In this document: positions 42,036 to 51,096 of the stretch, in pieces | How the letters are laid out: each line of letters begins with the position of its first letter | Numbering within the stretch: position 1 is the first letter of the stretch | From: G965216905 sp965216905 | GTDB taxonomy: Bacteria; Actinomycetota; Acidimicrobiia; Spongiisociales; ZC4RG35 | NCBI GenBank assembly: GCA_965216905.1 | Contig: OZ244213.1 | Span: forward strand, 3,100,001 to 3,164,000 | Length of the DNA stretch: 64,000 nt | Direction: 5' to 3' | Notes under the pieces: model-generated | The model's input: the letters and a program-made list of their open reading frames with translations, nothing else | Database searches by the model: none | Told to the model about the DNA's origin: nothing | Made by a program: the position numbers and the translations under genes

Positions 42036-42611
42036 TCACACGTTCGAGATACTCTCCCATGCCGCATCGACCGCCTCGCTCAACCGTTCGAGGTCGCCCC
42101 CATTGTCGATCACGACGTCGGCTCTCTCAAGCCACTGCTCGGCAGGCGGCTGGGCGGCCATCCGAGACTCGACCTCATCGGGTTCCATCCCTCGCCCCAG
42201 CAAGCGCTCATGCCGGAGCTCGACGGGTGCAACCACCACGATGCGCCTCCAGGCATCATCCAACCCGAGATGCGGGACCGATACCTCGACCACGGTCACC
42301 GTTCCAGGTGCGGCTGCGGCGAAGGCCTCCAGTCGGTCGACGATGTGGGGGTGGGTGTATGCCTCCAATTGTTGGAGGTCGGCGTGACTGCTGAACACGA
42401 TCCGCCCCAGCGCCCTCCGATCGATCCGGCCATCCCGAAGCGTGTCCGGCCACCGGGCCGCCACGTCCGCAAAGGCCGGCCCGTCCGGTTCGATCACGGC
42501 GTGACCGATACGGTCGGCATCCACGACCCTGGCGCCCCGAGCGGCCAACAGGGACCCGACCGTGGACTTGCCGGTACCGATCGCACCCGTCAGCACCCAA
42601 GGAGTCTTCAT
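42036..42611 (-). CDS. coaE: Dephospho-CoA kinase
   Basis: A 191-residue P-loop kinase performing the last step of coenzyme A synthesis. Walker A is 'LTGAIGTGKSTVGSLL'. 'RVVDADRIGHAVIEP' has the conserved DAD motif, and 'VEVSVPHLGLDDAW' replaces the usual 'VPLLFE'. The ATG at 42611 is the family start; the frame upstream overlaps the divergent kinase gene. A coaE next to uvrB is the common actinobacterial arrangement. Confidence 0.95.
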   Translation of the reverse strand: MKTPWVLTGAIGTGKSTVGSLLAARGARVVDADRIGHAVIEPDGPAFADVAARWPDTLRDGRIDRRALGRIVFSSHADLQQLEAYTHPHIVDRLEAFAAAAPGTVTVVEVSVPHLGLDDAWRRIVVVAPVELRHERLLGRGMEPDEVESRMAAQPPAEQWLERADVVIDNGGDLERLSEAVDAAWESISNV

Positions 42612-42645
42612 GCGGGACACGGCGGCCACGGTAGCCTGTGACGAG

Positions 42646-44145
42646 ATGAACTCCCCGGAGCCCACCTGGGAACGACGCGTAACCCGCGTCATCGTGGCTG
42701 CGTCCTGGCTTGCCCTGACTACCGGCATTCTCATCGCCGTATTGTCCAGCGCCGGGTCGCCCGCATCTCTCATCGCCTCGGCAGCCGGTGCCGTCTGGGT
42801 GCTGGCAATCACCACGCTGCCTCGCGCACTGCGTTCTCGGCCCCTCGTCTTGGAGATCCTGGCGATCACCGGCGTCGTGGCCACCATGATTGCCGTTGGT
42901 CTCACGGACTCTGTGACCAGCCCATTCCTCCTGCTCTCTCTGACCCCGACGATCTACACGGCCATCACCGGTGGCTTTCGAACCGGTCTCGCCACCGCCG
43001 CGCTGAGTGCGGCGGTTCTGGCCTTGTTGGCATTCGGGGTGGGCGCCACCTTCATGCAGGCAGCCCCGTTCGTCTTGCTCTACCTCCTGGTCGGTATCAC
43101 GATTGCCTACCTCCGGCGGCTGCTCGAGGACACCGAGGCACGAGCCCGACGGGCGACCGCCTCGACCGCGGAGGTCGAAGACCGGCTCGCCTCACTCGAG
43201 AACGCGCACGCCCTGCTTGCCCGCCTCGGCGCCGTCACCGCCAACGCCGACAGTGGCCCGGTCGCCGTTGGCCGCTCGGCCCTCGAACTGGTCTGTGCGG
43301 AGTTTTCCAACAGTTCCGGTGTCGCCGCCATCGAAGGTGAGGAGGGACCGATCGTCGTGGCTCGTCACGGAGTCACACCCGACCCGGCGAGCGAGACGAC
43401 CATTCCCCTCATCGCCGGAGAACGGGAGGTGGGGGTGGTCCGGCTTCGGACACCCGAACCGGTGTCGCAGAGTGAGCGCGATCGCCTGGAGACGGCCTTG
43501 CGGCCGGTCGCCCTGGCATTCGCCAACGCCATCATGCTGCAAGAGATCTCACAGAGCGCCGTGAAGGCGGAACGCACCCGATTGGCAAGAGACCTCCACG
43601 ACGAGATCGGACCCGGCCTGGCTTCCCTGGGCCTCTCGCTCGACATGGCTCTCCTTCAGGGAGCGTCGGAGAGCGAATTGACCCAGCACATCGAACAGCT
43701 CCGTGTTCGCGTCACCGAGTTGGTCGACGAGGTTCGCACCACCGTTACCGACCTCCGAAGCGGGAGTGCCACCACACTGAGCTCTATCGTGACCAAGCAG
43801 ATGGCTGATCTGAACACCGACGCGGACCTCTCTTATGAGGTTGACGAGCGTCGCCCCATTCGACCATCGCTCTGTGATCCGGTCGCCCGCATCGTGGGCG
43901 AAGCGCTCCGCAACGCCGTCAACCATGCCGGCGCCGATCACATTCGTGTGAACGGCTGGGTCGACTTCGATCGTGGAAGGGTCTCGGTGGTGGATGACGG
44001 TGACGGCTTCGACCCCGAGTCGGTTGGGCACGGCCATTTCGGCTTGATCGGAATGCATGAACGGGGCCAAGATGCCGGCGTGGAGGTCGACGTGTCGAGT
44101 GGCGAGGGAGGAACCCGGGTGTTGATCGAATGGAGCAGTCGATGA
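42646..44145 (+). CDS. Membrane sensor histidine kinase, NarL/LuxR-type (HisKA_3)
   Basis: A 499-residue sensor kinase. Four to five membrane helices lie between residues 14 and 157, then a short coiled coil, a GAF-like region (190-300) and the HisKA_3 domain with 'ARDLHDEIGPGLASLGLSLD', in which H318 is phosphorylated. The N-box 'GEALRNAVNHA' and G-box 'VDDGDGFDP' form the ATP site. It overlaps its response regulator by 4 bp. It is divergent from coaE (34 bp). The position before two pilin genes suggests control of the Flp pilus; the signal is unknown. Confidence 0.9.
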   Translation: MNSPEPTWERRVTRVIVAASWLALTTGILIAVLSSAGSPASLIASAAGAVWVLAITTLPRALRSRPLVLEILAITGVVATMIAVGLTDSVTSPFLLLSLTPTIYTAITGGFRTGLATAALSAAVLALLAFGVGATFMQAAPFVLLYLLVGITIAYLRRLLEDTEARARRATASTAEVEDRLASLENAHALLARLGAVTANADSGPVAVGRSALELVCAEFSNSSGVAAIEGEEGPIVVARHGVTPDPASETTIPLIAGEREVGVVRLRTPEPVSQSERDRLETALRPVALAFANAIMLQEISQSAVKAERTRLARDLHDEIGPGLASLGLSLDMALLQGASESELTQHIEQLRVRVTELVDEVRTTVTDLRSGSATTLSSIVTKQMADLNTDADLSYEVDERRPIRPSLCDPVARIVGEALRNAVNHAGADHIRVNGWVDFDRGRVSVVDDGDGFDPESVGHGHFGLIGMHERGQDAGVEVDVSSGEGGTRVLIEWSSR

Positions 44146-44777
44146 TCAGCGTGGCGATCGGCGACGACCACCAGATGTTCACCGATGGTCTTCGAGACGG
44201 TTTCGGCGCCCTTCCCGACATTCGCGTCCAGGCCACGGCTGCGGATGCGCCCGGCCTGATCGCCTGCGTCCGTGAAACGCCGGTCGACGTGGTGCTCGTC
44301 GATCTGGAGATGCCGGGTGGCGGTGGCATGGAGGTGCTCAGAGTCCTCGATGGAACAATCCCCACCATGGTCGTCACGATGCATGTCACTCCGGAGACCG
44401 CGGTCGTCACGACCCGAGCGAAGGCGGTGGCGCTCTTTTCCAAAGGAGCCAAGCTCAAGGAGCTGGCCGCCGGCGTTCGAGCCGTCCATGCCGGACGACG
44501 CATCCCCCACGAGGAGCCAGACCGTTCCGACACGCTCCGTGAGTTCTGGGATCCCCCCATAGACCCGGGGGCGGCGTTGCTGACCGAACGCGAGATCGAG
44601 GTGCTCAACTGGCTTGCCAAGGGAGTGTCGCAGACCGACGACCTGGCGGATCGGATGTTCATCTCCCAGAAGACCGTCAAGAACCATCTGGCATCGATCT
44701 ACTCGAAGCTCTCGGTCAGCGACCGTACCCAGGCCGCCATCGAGGCGATCCGGTTGGGCTTGGCCAGGCCCAAGTGA
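44142..44777 (+). CDS. LuxR/NarL-family response regulator
   Basis: A 211-residue regulator with a receiver domain (acidic pair D8/D9, phosphorylation site D54 in 'VLVDLEMPGG', K101) and a C-terminal LuxR helix-turn-helix ('LTEREIEVLNWLAKGVSQTD' and 'MFISQKTVKNHLASIYSKLS'). It is coupled to the sensor kinase by ATGA. The pilin genes begin 100 bp downstream in the same direction, so direct control of them is the simplest guess. Confidence 0.92.
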   Translation: MISVAIGDDHQMFTDGLRDGFGALPDIRVQATAADAPGLIACVRETPVDVVLVDLEMPGGGGMEVLRVLDGTIPTMVVTMHVTPETAVVTTRAKAVALFSKGAKLKELAAGVRAVHAGRRIPHEEPDRSDTLREFWDPPIDPGAALLTEREIEVLNWLAKGVSQTDDLADRMFISQKTVKNHLASIYSKLSVSDRTQAAIEAIRLGLARPK

Positions 44778-44877
44778 CCACGCAGCGCGGTCAAATGGGC
44801 CTCCCGACCCATGGTCGCCTGGCCCCCTATCTGTACCTTGTTCCTTGCAAGCCCATATATCCCTCAAGGAGGTCCTC

Positions 44878-45054
44878 ATGCTTGCTCTCTACACCAAGAT
44901 CGTCGAGTTCTTCGCCGACGAAGAGCGCGGTGCGTCCATGGTCGAGTACGCGCTACTCGTTGCGCTGATCGCCATCATCGCCATCGTGGCCGTGACCGCC
45001 ACCGGTGGTGCCGTGTCGGGTGAGTTCCAGTCGATCGCCGACACCCTCAACTGA
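44878..45054 (+). CDS. flp: Flp/Fap-type major pilin 1
   Basis: A 58-residue type IVb prepilin. The leader 'MLALYTKIVEFFADEERG' is cut after G18 by a prepilin peptidase. The mature protein starts 'ASMVEYALLVALIAIIAIVA' with the characteristic Glu at position +5, followed by a short C-terminus. A strong AAGGAGG ribosome-binding site lies 7 bases before the ATG, fitting high expression. It pairs with the convergent tad operon that builds the pilus. Confidence 0.93.
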   Translation: MLALYTKIVEFFADEERGASMVEYALLVALIAIIAIVAVTATGGAVSGEFQSIADTLN

Positions 45055-45062
45055 TCAAGCCC

Positions 45063-45227
45063 GTGAGACTGTCAAGACTCCGCAGCGAACTTGGGGCCTC
45101 CATGGTCGAGTACGCGTTACTGGTCTCCCTGATCGCCATCGTCGCTTTCGCGGCCGTGCAGATCATGGGTCAAAACCTCAGCGACGAGTACCAGAGCATC
45201 GCCGACTCGGTGTCTGCGGCCAACTGA
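45063..45227 (+). CDS. Flp-type pilin 2, tandem with pilin 1
   Basis: A 54-residue second prepilin starting with GTG, 8 bp after the first pilin. The leader is 'MRLSRLRSELG' (cut after G11) and the mature part starts 'ASMVEYALLVSLIAIVAFAA', with Glu at +5, closely matching pilin 1. The tail 'SDEYQSIADSVSAAN' parallels 'SGEFQSIADTLN'. It probably arose by tandem duplication and may be a minor or alternative pilin. The ribosome-binding site is weak, so it may be translationally coupled and less abundant. Confidence 0.88.
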   Translation: MRLSRLRSELGASMVEYALLVSLIAIVAFAAVQIMGQNLSDEYQSIADSVSAAN

Positions 45228-45246
45228 CATCCTCTCACATCTACCC

Positions 45247-45283
45247 ACGAGGGCCCCTGGCGCTGAGCGTCAGGGGCCCTCGT
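45247..45283. terminator. Strong bidirectional hairpin between pilins and tad operon
   Basis: Arms of 18 bases (45247-45264 and 45266-45283) are complementary apart from one G-U position, centred on GAGGGCCCCTG/CAGGGGCCCTC. It lies 20 bp after the second pilin stop and before the end of the convergent membrane protein gene. It can terminate both transcripts. Confidence 0.75.
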
Positions 45284-45409
45284 CGCGTGGATCGAGCGAC
45301 ATGAGCCTCGCTCTGTGGGGAAGAGCACACGGCCCCAAAGCAGGTTTGCGTTCGGTCAGGAAAGCGAACGTCAAACGATATCCCAGCCCTCGCCGGCACC
45401 CGGCGGGGA

Positions 45410-46777
45410 TCAGGGACGATCGAGGACCAAGAAGGTGTCGTCTTCGAACCGAGTGATCCACCCGGATAGCCGCAACAGGTCGGCGATGGGACGATCTTTT
45501 CGCACCAGCGCCTGCGTGAACCCATGCTCGGCGAAGAGATCCTCCCAACCGGGAAGTCCGGCGTTGGCGCTGACAAAGGCCACGTAGTGATCCTGGAACA
45601 GCTCCGCTCGGTCGTCGATGTAACTCTTTCGGTCGGGCCACTCGGTGTGGATCAGCCACGATCCGGTGGCATCGCCGTGATAGACCCGGTCGTCGGTGAG
45701 GCGAACGGCCGCCTCGACGGGAAAGCGCTCTTCCATCACACCCGGGGTGGTGGGAATCAGCAGCAACGGCAGGCCAACCAAGGCAGCCGCTGCTGCCCAG
45801 ATAACCGGTGCCGGGGCGATACCGCGCAGTGCGACCATCGGCTTCCACCTCGCCAGGCCCGCCGCGACGAACGGCGTGAGGGCGATCCACGCCAAGGGAA
45901 TCGATCGGTTGGATGTCAAGCCGAAGACCACCCAGGCAACCACCGTGAGCGTCGCGCCTCGAGTGGCGGCGCGGTCATCAGTGTCGTCTCGAACTGAGAC
46001 CAATGCGGTCACTGCCAGGATCACCCCAATGAGAAACCACCCGAGCAACGGTGACACCAGATTCGGCGTCTGCCACTCCTGGATTCGGTCGAGTGCCGGC
46101 CGCGCGGCTGCAAAGTTCACCAGAATCTCCCAGATTCCCCACCCGTGGGCGGTGAGGTTCGCCGCCACCAGCGATGCCACGAACACCCGTCGATCGGTTC
46201 TCGTCACCGGGGAGAGCGCAGCCAGGCCGATGGCGACGAACGCCAGCGGAAACGAGCCATGCAGCGTTGCCCAGATCCACACGATCAGTGGCAGGGTCCA
46301 ATGCAGACGCCGATACGTCAGCGCCATCACCACCATCGCCAGCATCAGATACGAGAAGATCACGGGCCTCGGATTCATGAATGGCAACGTGAGGACGGCT
46401 GTCATCGCCGCCCAGACGCCGAAGCCCAGCCTCGCACCAAGCCACCGAGCCGCCAGGACTGCCGACGTCACGAAGAAGAGCGATCCGACGACGACCACGA
46501 TCCAGCGCGAGGAGTCGAGTCCGCCAACGGAGAAGAGCTTCGAGTAGGCCAGATCGGCGAGCCAGCTCTGCGTTCGCCACACCCGCCCGGTGTCGATGAA
46601 GCTGAACGGGTCCTCGGTCAGGACCCGACCGCCACCGGCCTGGAGGTCGCCGGCGACCCGGTGCCACAGATACGAATTGTCGCCGATCGCACGTTTGGAC
46701 TTGATCACCAGGACCATCGGCCCCAGTGCCGCGAGAATGGCCCAGATGGAGACGCCGGCTCGCCGGCTCCGGCTCAT
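45410..46777 (-). CDS. Polytopic membrane protein ending the tad operon
   Basis: A 455-residue protein with about ten membrane helices. Its soluble C-terminus (from about residue 350) includes 'HTEWPDRKSYIDDRAELFQD'. The loop after the first helix, 'SYLWHRVAGDLQAGGGRVLT', resembles the outer loop of GT-C type membrane glycosyltransferases, but I cannot assign a family. It starts 2 bp after the tadC stop, so it is part of the tad operon. It might glycosylate the pilin or another exported component; this is inference. Confidence 0.65.
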   Translation of the reverse strand: MSRSRRAGVSIWAILAALGPMVLVIKSKRAIGDNSYLWHRVAGDLQAGGGRVLTEDPFSFIDTGRVWRTQSWLADLAYSKLFSVGGLDSSRWIVVVVGSLFFVTSAVLAARWLGARLGFGVWAAMTAVLTLPFMNPRPVIFSYLMLAMVVMALTYRRLHWTLPLIVWIWATLHGSFPLAFVAIGLAALSPVTRTDRRVFVASLVAANLTAHGWGIWEILVNFAAARPALDRIQEWQTPNLVSPLLGWFLIGVILAVTALVSVRDDTDDRAATRGATLTVVAWVVFGLTSNRSIPLAWIALTPFVAAGLARWKPMVALRGIAPAPVIWAAAAALVGLPLLLIPTTPGVMEERFPVEAAVRLTDDRVYHGDATGSWLIHTEWPDRKSYIDDRAELFQDHYVAFVSANAGLPGWEDLFAEHGFTQALVRKDRPIADLLRLSGWITRFEDDTFLVLDRP

Positions 46778-46779
46778 GG

Positions 46780-47691
46780 TCAGGTGAACGCCTGCGAGAT
46801 ATTGATTGCGGCCGGCCCGAGCAGGATGGTGAACAGCGCCGGGAAGATGCAGAACACCAGAGGAAACACGATCTTCACCGGGGCGGCGAAGGCCTTCTCC
46901 TGCGCCCGCTGGCGTCGTTTCACCCGCATCTCGTCGGCCTGGACCCGGAGCACCCGAGCGATCGCCACGCCGAATGCTTCCGCCTGGAGCATGGCCAGGA
47001 TGAAGGATCGCAATTCGTCCAGATCGGTGCGATCCATCAGGTGTCGCATTGCGTCACGCCGGCTCACTCCCACCCGGGTTTCCTGGAGCATCCGAAAGAA
47101 CTCCTCCGAGAGGGGTCCCGGCACGGTGGTCACCACCCGGCTGAGCGCAGAGTCGAAACCGAGGCCGGCCTCGACCGAGATCACCAAGAGGTCGAGCGTG
47201 TCCGGGAGCGACCGCAACATCGCCAGCCGTCGCTCCTCGATCTTCCGGTTCAACCACGCGTCGGGCCCAAAGAATCCCATGATCGGCGGGAAGAGGATCA
47301 ACGCAAGCTGGGTGATTCCGTCGCCCGACGAGCGGAGGAAGTAGGCCGCCACCGTGCCGGCGATGATCAGGGCGACCTTGATGGTGACGAACGAGACCGC
47401 ATCCATGTTGGCGGGGTTGCCGGCATAGACCAGCTTGTCTTCGATCTTCTCGAGATAGCCGACCGGTGTGAAGCGGCGGAGGAAACGGCCGAGTCCGACG
47501 ACAACCGGGGCCATCGCCCGCTCGACGAAAGGCTGGGAGAGCTGTTCCGCCCTGCTGCTGGTGTCCCGTCGCCCGTACACCGCCAACCGGTCCGACGCGG
47601 TCTGCTGAACCCGCACGACCGCGGATCCCACCCAGATGGCGGCTACCAGCACCGCCACGAAAGCGAGCCCGACGGGAATGTAGATCTCCAT
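46780..47691 (-). CDS. tadC: Tad pilus membrane platform protein TadC
   Basis: A 303-residue inner-membrane protein of the type II secretion F family. 'RSLPDTLDLLVISVEAGLGF' and 'EEFFRMLQETRVGVSRRDAM' are the T2SSF motifs, with helices before and after. With TadB it anchors the TadA ATPase and drives pilin extrusion. It lies 8 bp downstream of tadB. The length is normal for TadC. Confidence 0.92.
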   Translation of the reverse strand: MEIYIPVGLAFVAVLVAAIWVGSAVVRVQQTASDRLAVYGRRDTSSRAEQLSQPFVERAMAPVVVGLGRFLRRFTPVGYLEKIEDKLVYAGNPANMDAVSFVTIKVALIIAGTVAAYFLRSSGDGITQLALILFPPIMGFFGPDAWLNRKIEERRLAMLRSLPDTLDLLVISVEAGLGFDSALSRVVTTVPGPLSEEFFRMLQETRVGVSRRDAMRHLMDRTDLDELRSFILAMLQAEAFGVAIARVLRVQADEMRVKRRQRAQEKAFAAPVKIVFPLVFCIFPALFTILLGPAAINISQAFT

Positions 47692-47699
47692 GGACTACC

Positions 47700-49676
47700 T
47701 CATACCTCGATGTCGACGATCTTCCGAAGCCACAAGAAGCCGGCCAGCATCAGCAGCGAAACTGCACCCACTGCGACCAGTCCGATCGTGTGTTGAAACA
47801 GGGGTCGCATGTAATCGGGGTTCGAACTCCAGAGGAACCCTCCAACGCCGAAGGGAAGCGCGCCGAGCACGATGGCCGAGATCCGACCCTCTGCCGTCAA
47901 CGCCTTGATCTCACCTCGGAGCCGGTTTCGGGCAAGCATGGTGTCCGCCACGGTCTGCAGCACCTCGGCCAGGTTGCCTCCGACCTCTCGCTGGATCTCG
48001 ATCGCCATCACGGCCCACTCGAAGTCCTTGGACTGCGTGCGCTCGGTCACTCCATTCAGGGCATCGGTCACCTGGCGGCCGAGCCTCGCCTCGGCGATCG
48101 CCCGGCCAAACTCGCGCGCCGTGGGGTTGGGCGCCTCCTGGGCGACGGCTTCCACCGCCTGAAGCAGCGAGTACCCGGCTCGCAGCGATGTCGAGATCAG
48201 CGTCAGCGTGTCGGGGAGCTGATCCTCGAAGCGCTTCTTCTCCCGCCCACCGACGAATCGAATCGCACCCAATACGATTGCCAGCGCCAGGACGAAGACC
48301 ACTGCCCCGAAGATGGGGTTCAGAAGCACCACGCCGGCCACCAGACCAAGCACTGCGGCCAGGCCGAAAGCGGCAGCGATCGCCTCTCCCGCCGACAGCG
48401 GAAGGTTGGCCTGCTCGAGGGTGGCGTTCACCGCCGAGAGCATGCCCCGCTTCCTGACCTGTTCCTCGGCGGCGCTGGAGAATCGGTTCAGCAGAGGAAT
48501 GCGTTGCAGGACTGACCGCTTCTCCTCCTCTGGTCCCCCGCGCCGTCCGTATGCGGCCAGCCGCTCGAGCCGGCCCGGACCCTCGGACTCGCGGCCCGCC
48601 AGAATCCAGATGAACAACCCGAGTGACGCCATCACGCTGAGCGCGGCCACAAGCGGCAAGACCTCCCGCGGCAGGAAGGTGGCGACGGGTGCATACGTGA
48701 TGATCTCGGGCGGAGCCAGGGTCGACGAGGTGGTTGCGACCGGAGCGGTCACGGGAGCCGAGATGGAGTAGCCGTCGACTGCAACGGTCTGCGACTGCGA
48801 GAGACCGGCATACTCGACTCCGAACTGCACGTCGCCCGGAGCCGAGATCGGCGACTTGAAGCGGAGAACCACCGCCCGGTTCAACTCCTGCTGGATCCGG
48901 CCATAGATGGTCGACAGCTCTTGGGGGTCGCTGGTCGACAGGAAGAGTGCGCCGGTGGCGCCGGCGATCTGCTCCAGCTCGTCGGGCTGGAAGTCCTCGG
49001 ATTCGAGCGCCACCCCGAAGGTGCGGATCTCCGACGACCCGAGGGTGCTCAACACGTCATCGAGGCTGGACGCACTGCCGTTGTCGGAGCCGTCGCCGAG
49101 CACGATGATGTTGCGTCGCAGGGCACCTTCCGAGCTCTCGCCGAACAGGCCCGAGGACGCAATGATCCCGTCGTACATCGCGGTAGCTCCCCCCACCGTC
49201 AACGACTCGATCCGCTCGACCAGCTGCGTGGTGTTGTTGGTGAACTTGGACACCACCTCGACGTCGTCGTCGAAGCTGACCAGCGCCACGAAATCGTCGG
49301 GGCGTTTCTGTTCCACGAAGCTCACCGCCGCCGCCTTGGCGGCGTCGATCGGCTCACCCTCCATCGACCCGGACGTGTCGACGGCCAGCACCACGCCGAG
49401 CGGGACCCGCCCGACGGCGCCGGCCTCGACCGTCAGATCCTCTGCGGGGATGGCCTGGCCGTTGGCCGTGATCGTGATCTGAGAAGGATCCACATCTTCG
49501 GAGAGCCGGCGGAACTCGACGACGAGGGTGGTCTGCCCCTCCTCGCCGTACCGGCTGGTGTTCACCTCGGCGATCTCGATCTCGGCGTCCTGCTGGCCCA
49601 GCGCGATCGCCGGGGTCATGAACGCCGATGCCAGCACGCCCAGCGCCACCGCCGAACCGAGTCGTCGGAAGATCAT
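47700..49676 (-). CDS. tadB: TadB platform protein fused to an extracytoplasmic vWA domain
   Basis: A 658-residue two-part protein. Residues 1-27 are a signal peptide ('VALGVLASAFMTPAIALGQ'). A von Willebrand A domain follows (about 92-265) with MIDAS residues D100-T-S-G-S104, T165 and D195, then a beta-rich linker. A first helix near 341-360 leads to a TadB-like half with the T2SSF motif 'DQLPDTLTLISTSLRAGYSL' and 'MAIEIQREVGGNLAEVLQTV'. Normal TadB is only about 300 residues. The fusion places a metal-dependent binding domain outside the membrane, joined to the pilus motor. It sits between tadA and tadC in the operon. Confidence 0.9.
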   Translation of the reverse strand: MIFRRLGSAVALGVLASAFMTPAIALGQQDAEIEIAEVNTSRYGEEGQTTLVVEFRRLSEDVDPSQITITANGQAIPAEDLTVEAGAVGRVPLGVVLAVDTSGSMEGEPIDAAKAAAVSFVEQKRPDDFVALVSFDDDVEVVSKFTNNTTQLVERIESLTVGGATAMYDGIIASSGLFGESSEGALRRNIIVLGDGSDNGSASSLDDVLSTLGSSEIRTFGVALESEDFQPDELEQIAGATGALFLSTSDPQELSTIYGRIQQELNRAVVLRFKSPISAPGDVQFGVEYAGLSQSQTVAVDGYSISAPVTAPVATTSSTLAPPEIITYAPVATFLPREVLPLVAALSVMASLGLFIWILAGRESEGPGRLERLAAYGRRGGPEEEKRSVLQRIPLLNRFSSAAEEQVRKRGMLSAVNATLEQANLPLSAGEAIAAAFGLAAVLGLVAGVVLLNPIFGAVVFVLALAIVLGAIRFVGGREKKRFEDQLPDTLTLISTSLRAGYSLLQAVEAVAQEAPNPTAREFGRAIAEARLGRQVTDALNGVTERTQSKDFEWAVMAIEIQREVGGNLAEVLQTVADTMLARNRLRGEIKALTAEGRISAIVLGALPFGVGGFLWSSNPDYMRPLFQHTIGLVAVGAVSLLMLAGFLWLRKIVDIEV

Positions 49677-51055
49677 CAGCGACTGAGTGAGAAGTCGTTG
49701 GAGCGCCGGGCGAACGGCTCCGGCTCGAACAGATCCGGCGGGAGCTTGATGCCGACGTCGAGCAGCTGGTCGCTGAAGCTCGGCCGGATGCCGGTGGCCT
49801 TGAGCGTTCCGCGGAACTTGCCGTTGTCGTCCATGCCCATACCGAAGTCGAAGAGGAAGAGATCCTGGAGGGTGATCATGTCCCCTTCCATACCCTCCAC
49901 CTCCGTCACGTGCGTGATCCGACGGGTCCCGTCACGCAGCCGGGAGACGTGGACGATCAAATCGACCGCCGACGAGATCTGCTCGCGGATGGCGCGGACA
50001 GGAAGGTCGTAGCCGGCCATCAGCACCATCGTCTCGAGACGGGAGATGGTGTCGCGTGGCCCGTTGGAGTGAAGCGTGGTCAGTGAGCCGTCGTGGCCCG
50101 TGTTCATCGCCTGGAGCATGTCGAGCGCTTCGCCACCACGGCACTCACCGACCACGATCCGGTCGGGACGCATCCGCAGGCAGTTCTTCACGAGGTCGCG
50201 GATGGCGATCGCACCCTTGCCTTCGATGTTCGGAGGGCGAGTCTCGAGGCTGAGCACGTGATCCTGGTGGAGTTGAAGCTCGGCGGCATCCTCGACCGTG
50301 ACGATGCGCTCGTCGGTGGGGAGATAGCTCGACAGCACGTTGAGGGTGGTGGTCTTTCCGGAACCCGTGCCTCCCGAGATGAGAACGTTGAGCCGGCCGA
50401 CCACACATGCCCGGAGGAAGTCCGCCGTGCGCTGGGTCATCGTTCCGAATCGGATGAGATCCGACTCGCCGAACGGGTCGACCGAGAACTTCCGAATCGT
50501 GAGAAACGGGCCACCGATTGCCAACGGAGGGATCACCGCGTTGACACGGGAGCCGTCCGGGAGGCGGGCGTCGACCAACGGTGTCGCCTCGTCGACCCGT
50601 CGGCCGATCTGGCCGACGATCTTGTCGATGATGCGACGGAGGTGCACCTGATCGACGAAACGGATCTCGGACTTGGTCAGCTTGCCGTTCTTCTCGACGT
50701 AGATGTCATACGGGCCGTTGACCATCACCTCGGTGATGTCGGCATCATTCAAGAGGGGGTCGATGGGGCCATACCCGAGAACGTCGGAGGCGATCTCGTT
50801 CAGAAGCTGCCGGCGGTCGGCGGTGGTGAGGGGAAGGCTCTGTTCCTGGTCGAGCGCCCACTCCAGCATCTCCATGACCCGGAGCCGCAGCTCCGCGTCG
50901 CTCATCTGCCGGTCGTAGAGCGTCGGTCCGAGTTCCTCGACCACCTTGAAGTGGAGGCGGCCCCGCAGCTCATGGACGGCGTCGGAGCGGCTCCCGCTGG
51001 TGGTGGTCGCCTCGACGGCCTTGGCGGCTGCAACCCGTTCTGAGAGAGAAGGCAT
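49676..51055 (-). CDS. tadA: Tad pilus assembly ATPase TadA/CpaF
   Basis: A 459-residue secretion ATPase that powers Flp pilus assembly. Walker A is 'ISGGTGSGKTTTLNVLSS', the Asp box is 'RIVTVEDAAELQL', and Walker B is 'RPDRIVVGECRGGEALDML'. The His box is 'GHDGSLTTLHSN'. The N-domain 'GYGPIDPLLNDADITEVMVN' is typical of CpaF. Its stop overlaps the tadB start by one base. It forms a hexamer at the TadB/TadC platform. Confidence 0.95.
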   Translation of the reverse strand: MPSLSERVAAAKAVEATTTSGSRSDAVHELRGRLHFKVVEELGPTLYDRQMSDAELRLRVMEMLEWALDQEQSLPLTTADRRQLLNEIASDVLGYGPIDPLLNDADITEVMVNGPYDIYVEKNGKLTKSEIRFVDQVHLRRIIDKIVGQIGRRVDEATPLVDARLPDGSRVNAVIPPLAIGGPFLTIRKFSVDPFGESDLIRFGTMTQRTADFLRACVVGRLNVLISGGTGSGKTTTLNVLSSYLPTDERIVTVEDAAELQLHQDHVLSLETRPPNIEGKGAIAIRDLVKNCLRMRPDRIVVGECRGGEALDMLQAMNTGHDGSLTTLHSNGPRDTISRLETMVLMAGYDLPVRAIREQISSAVDLIVHVSRLRDGTRRITHVTEVEGMEGDMITLQDLFLFDFGMGMDDNGKFRGTLKATGIRPSFSDQLLDVGIKLPPDLFEPEPFARRSNDFSLSR

Positions 51056-51096
51056 GTTCGATAGGTCCCTTGTTCTCGGTGTCTAACGCCCTGGGT

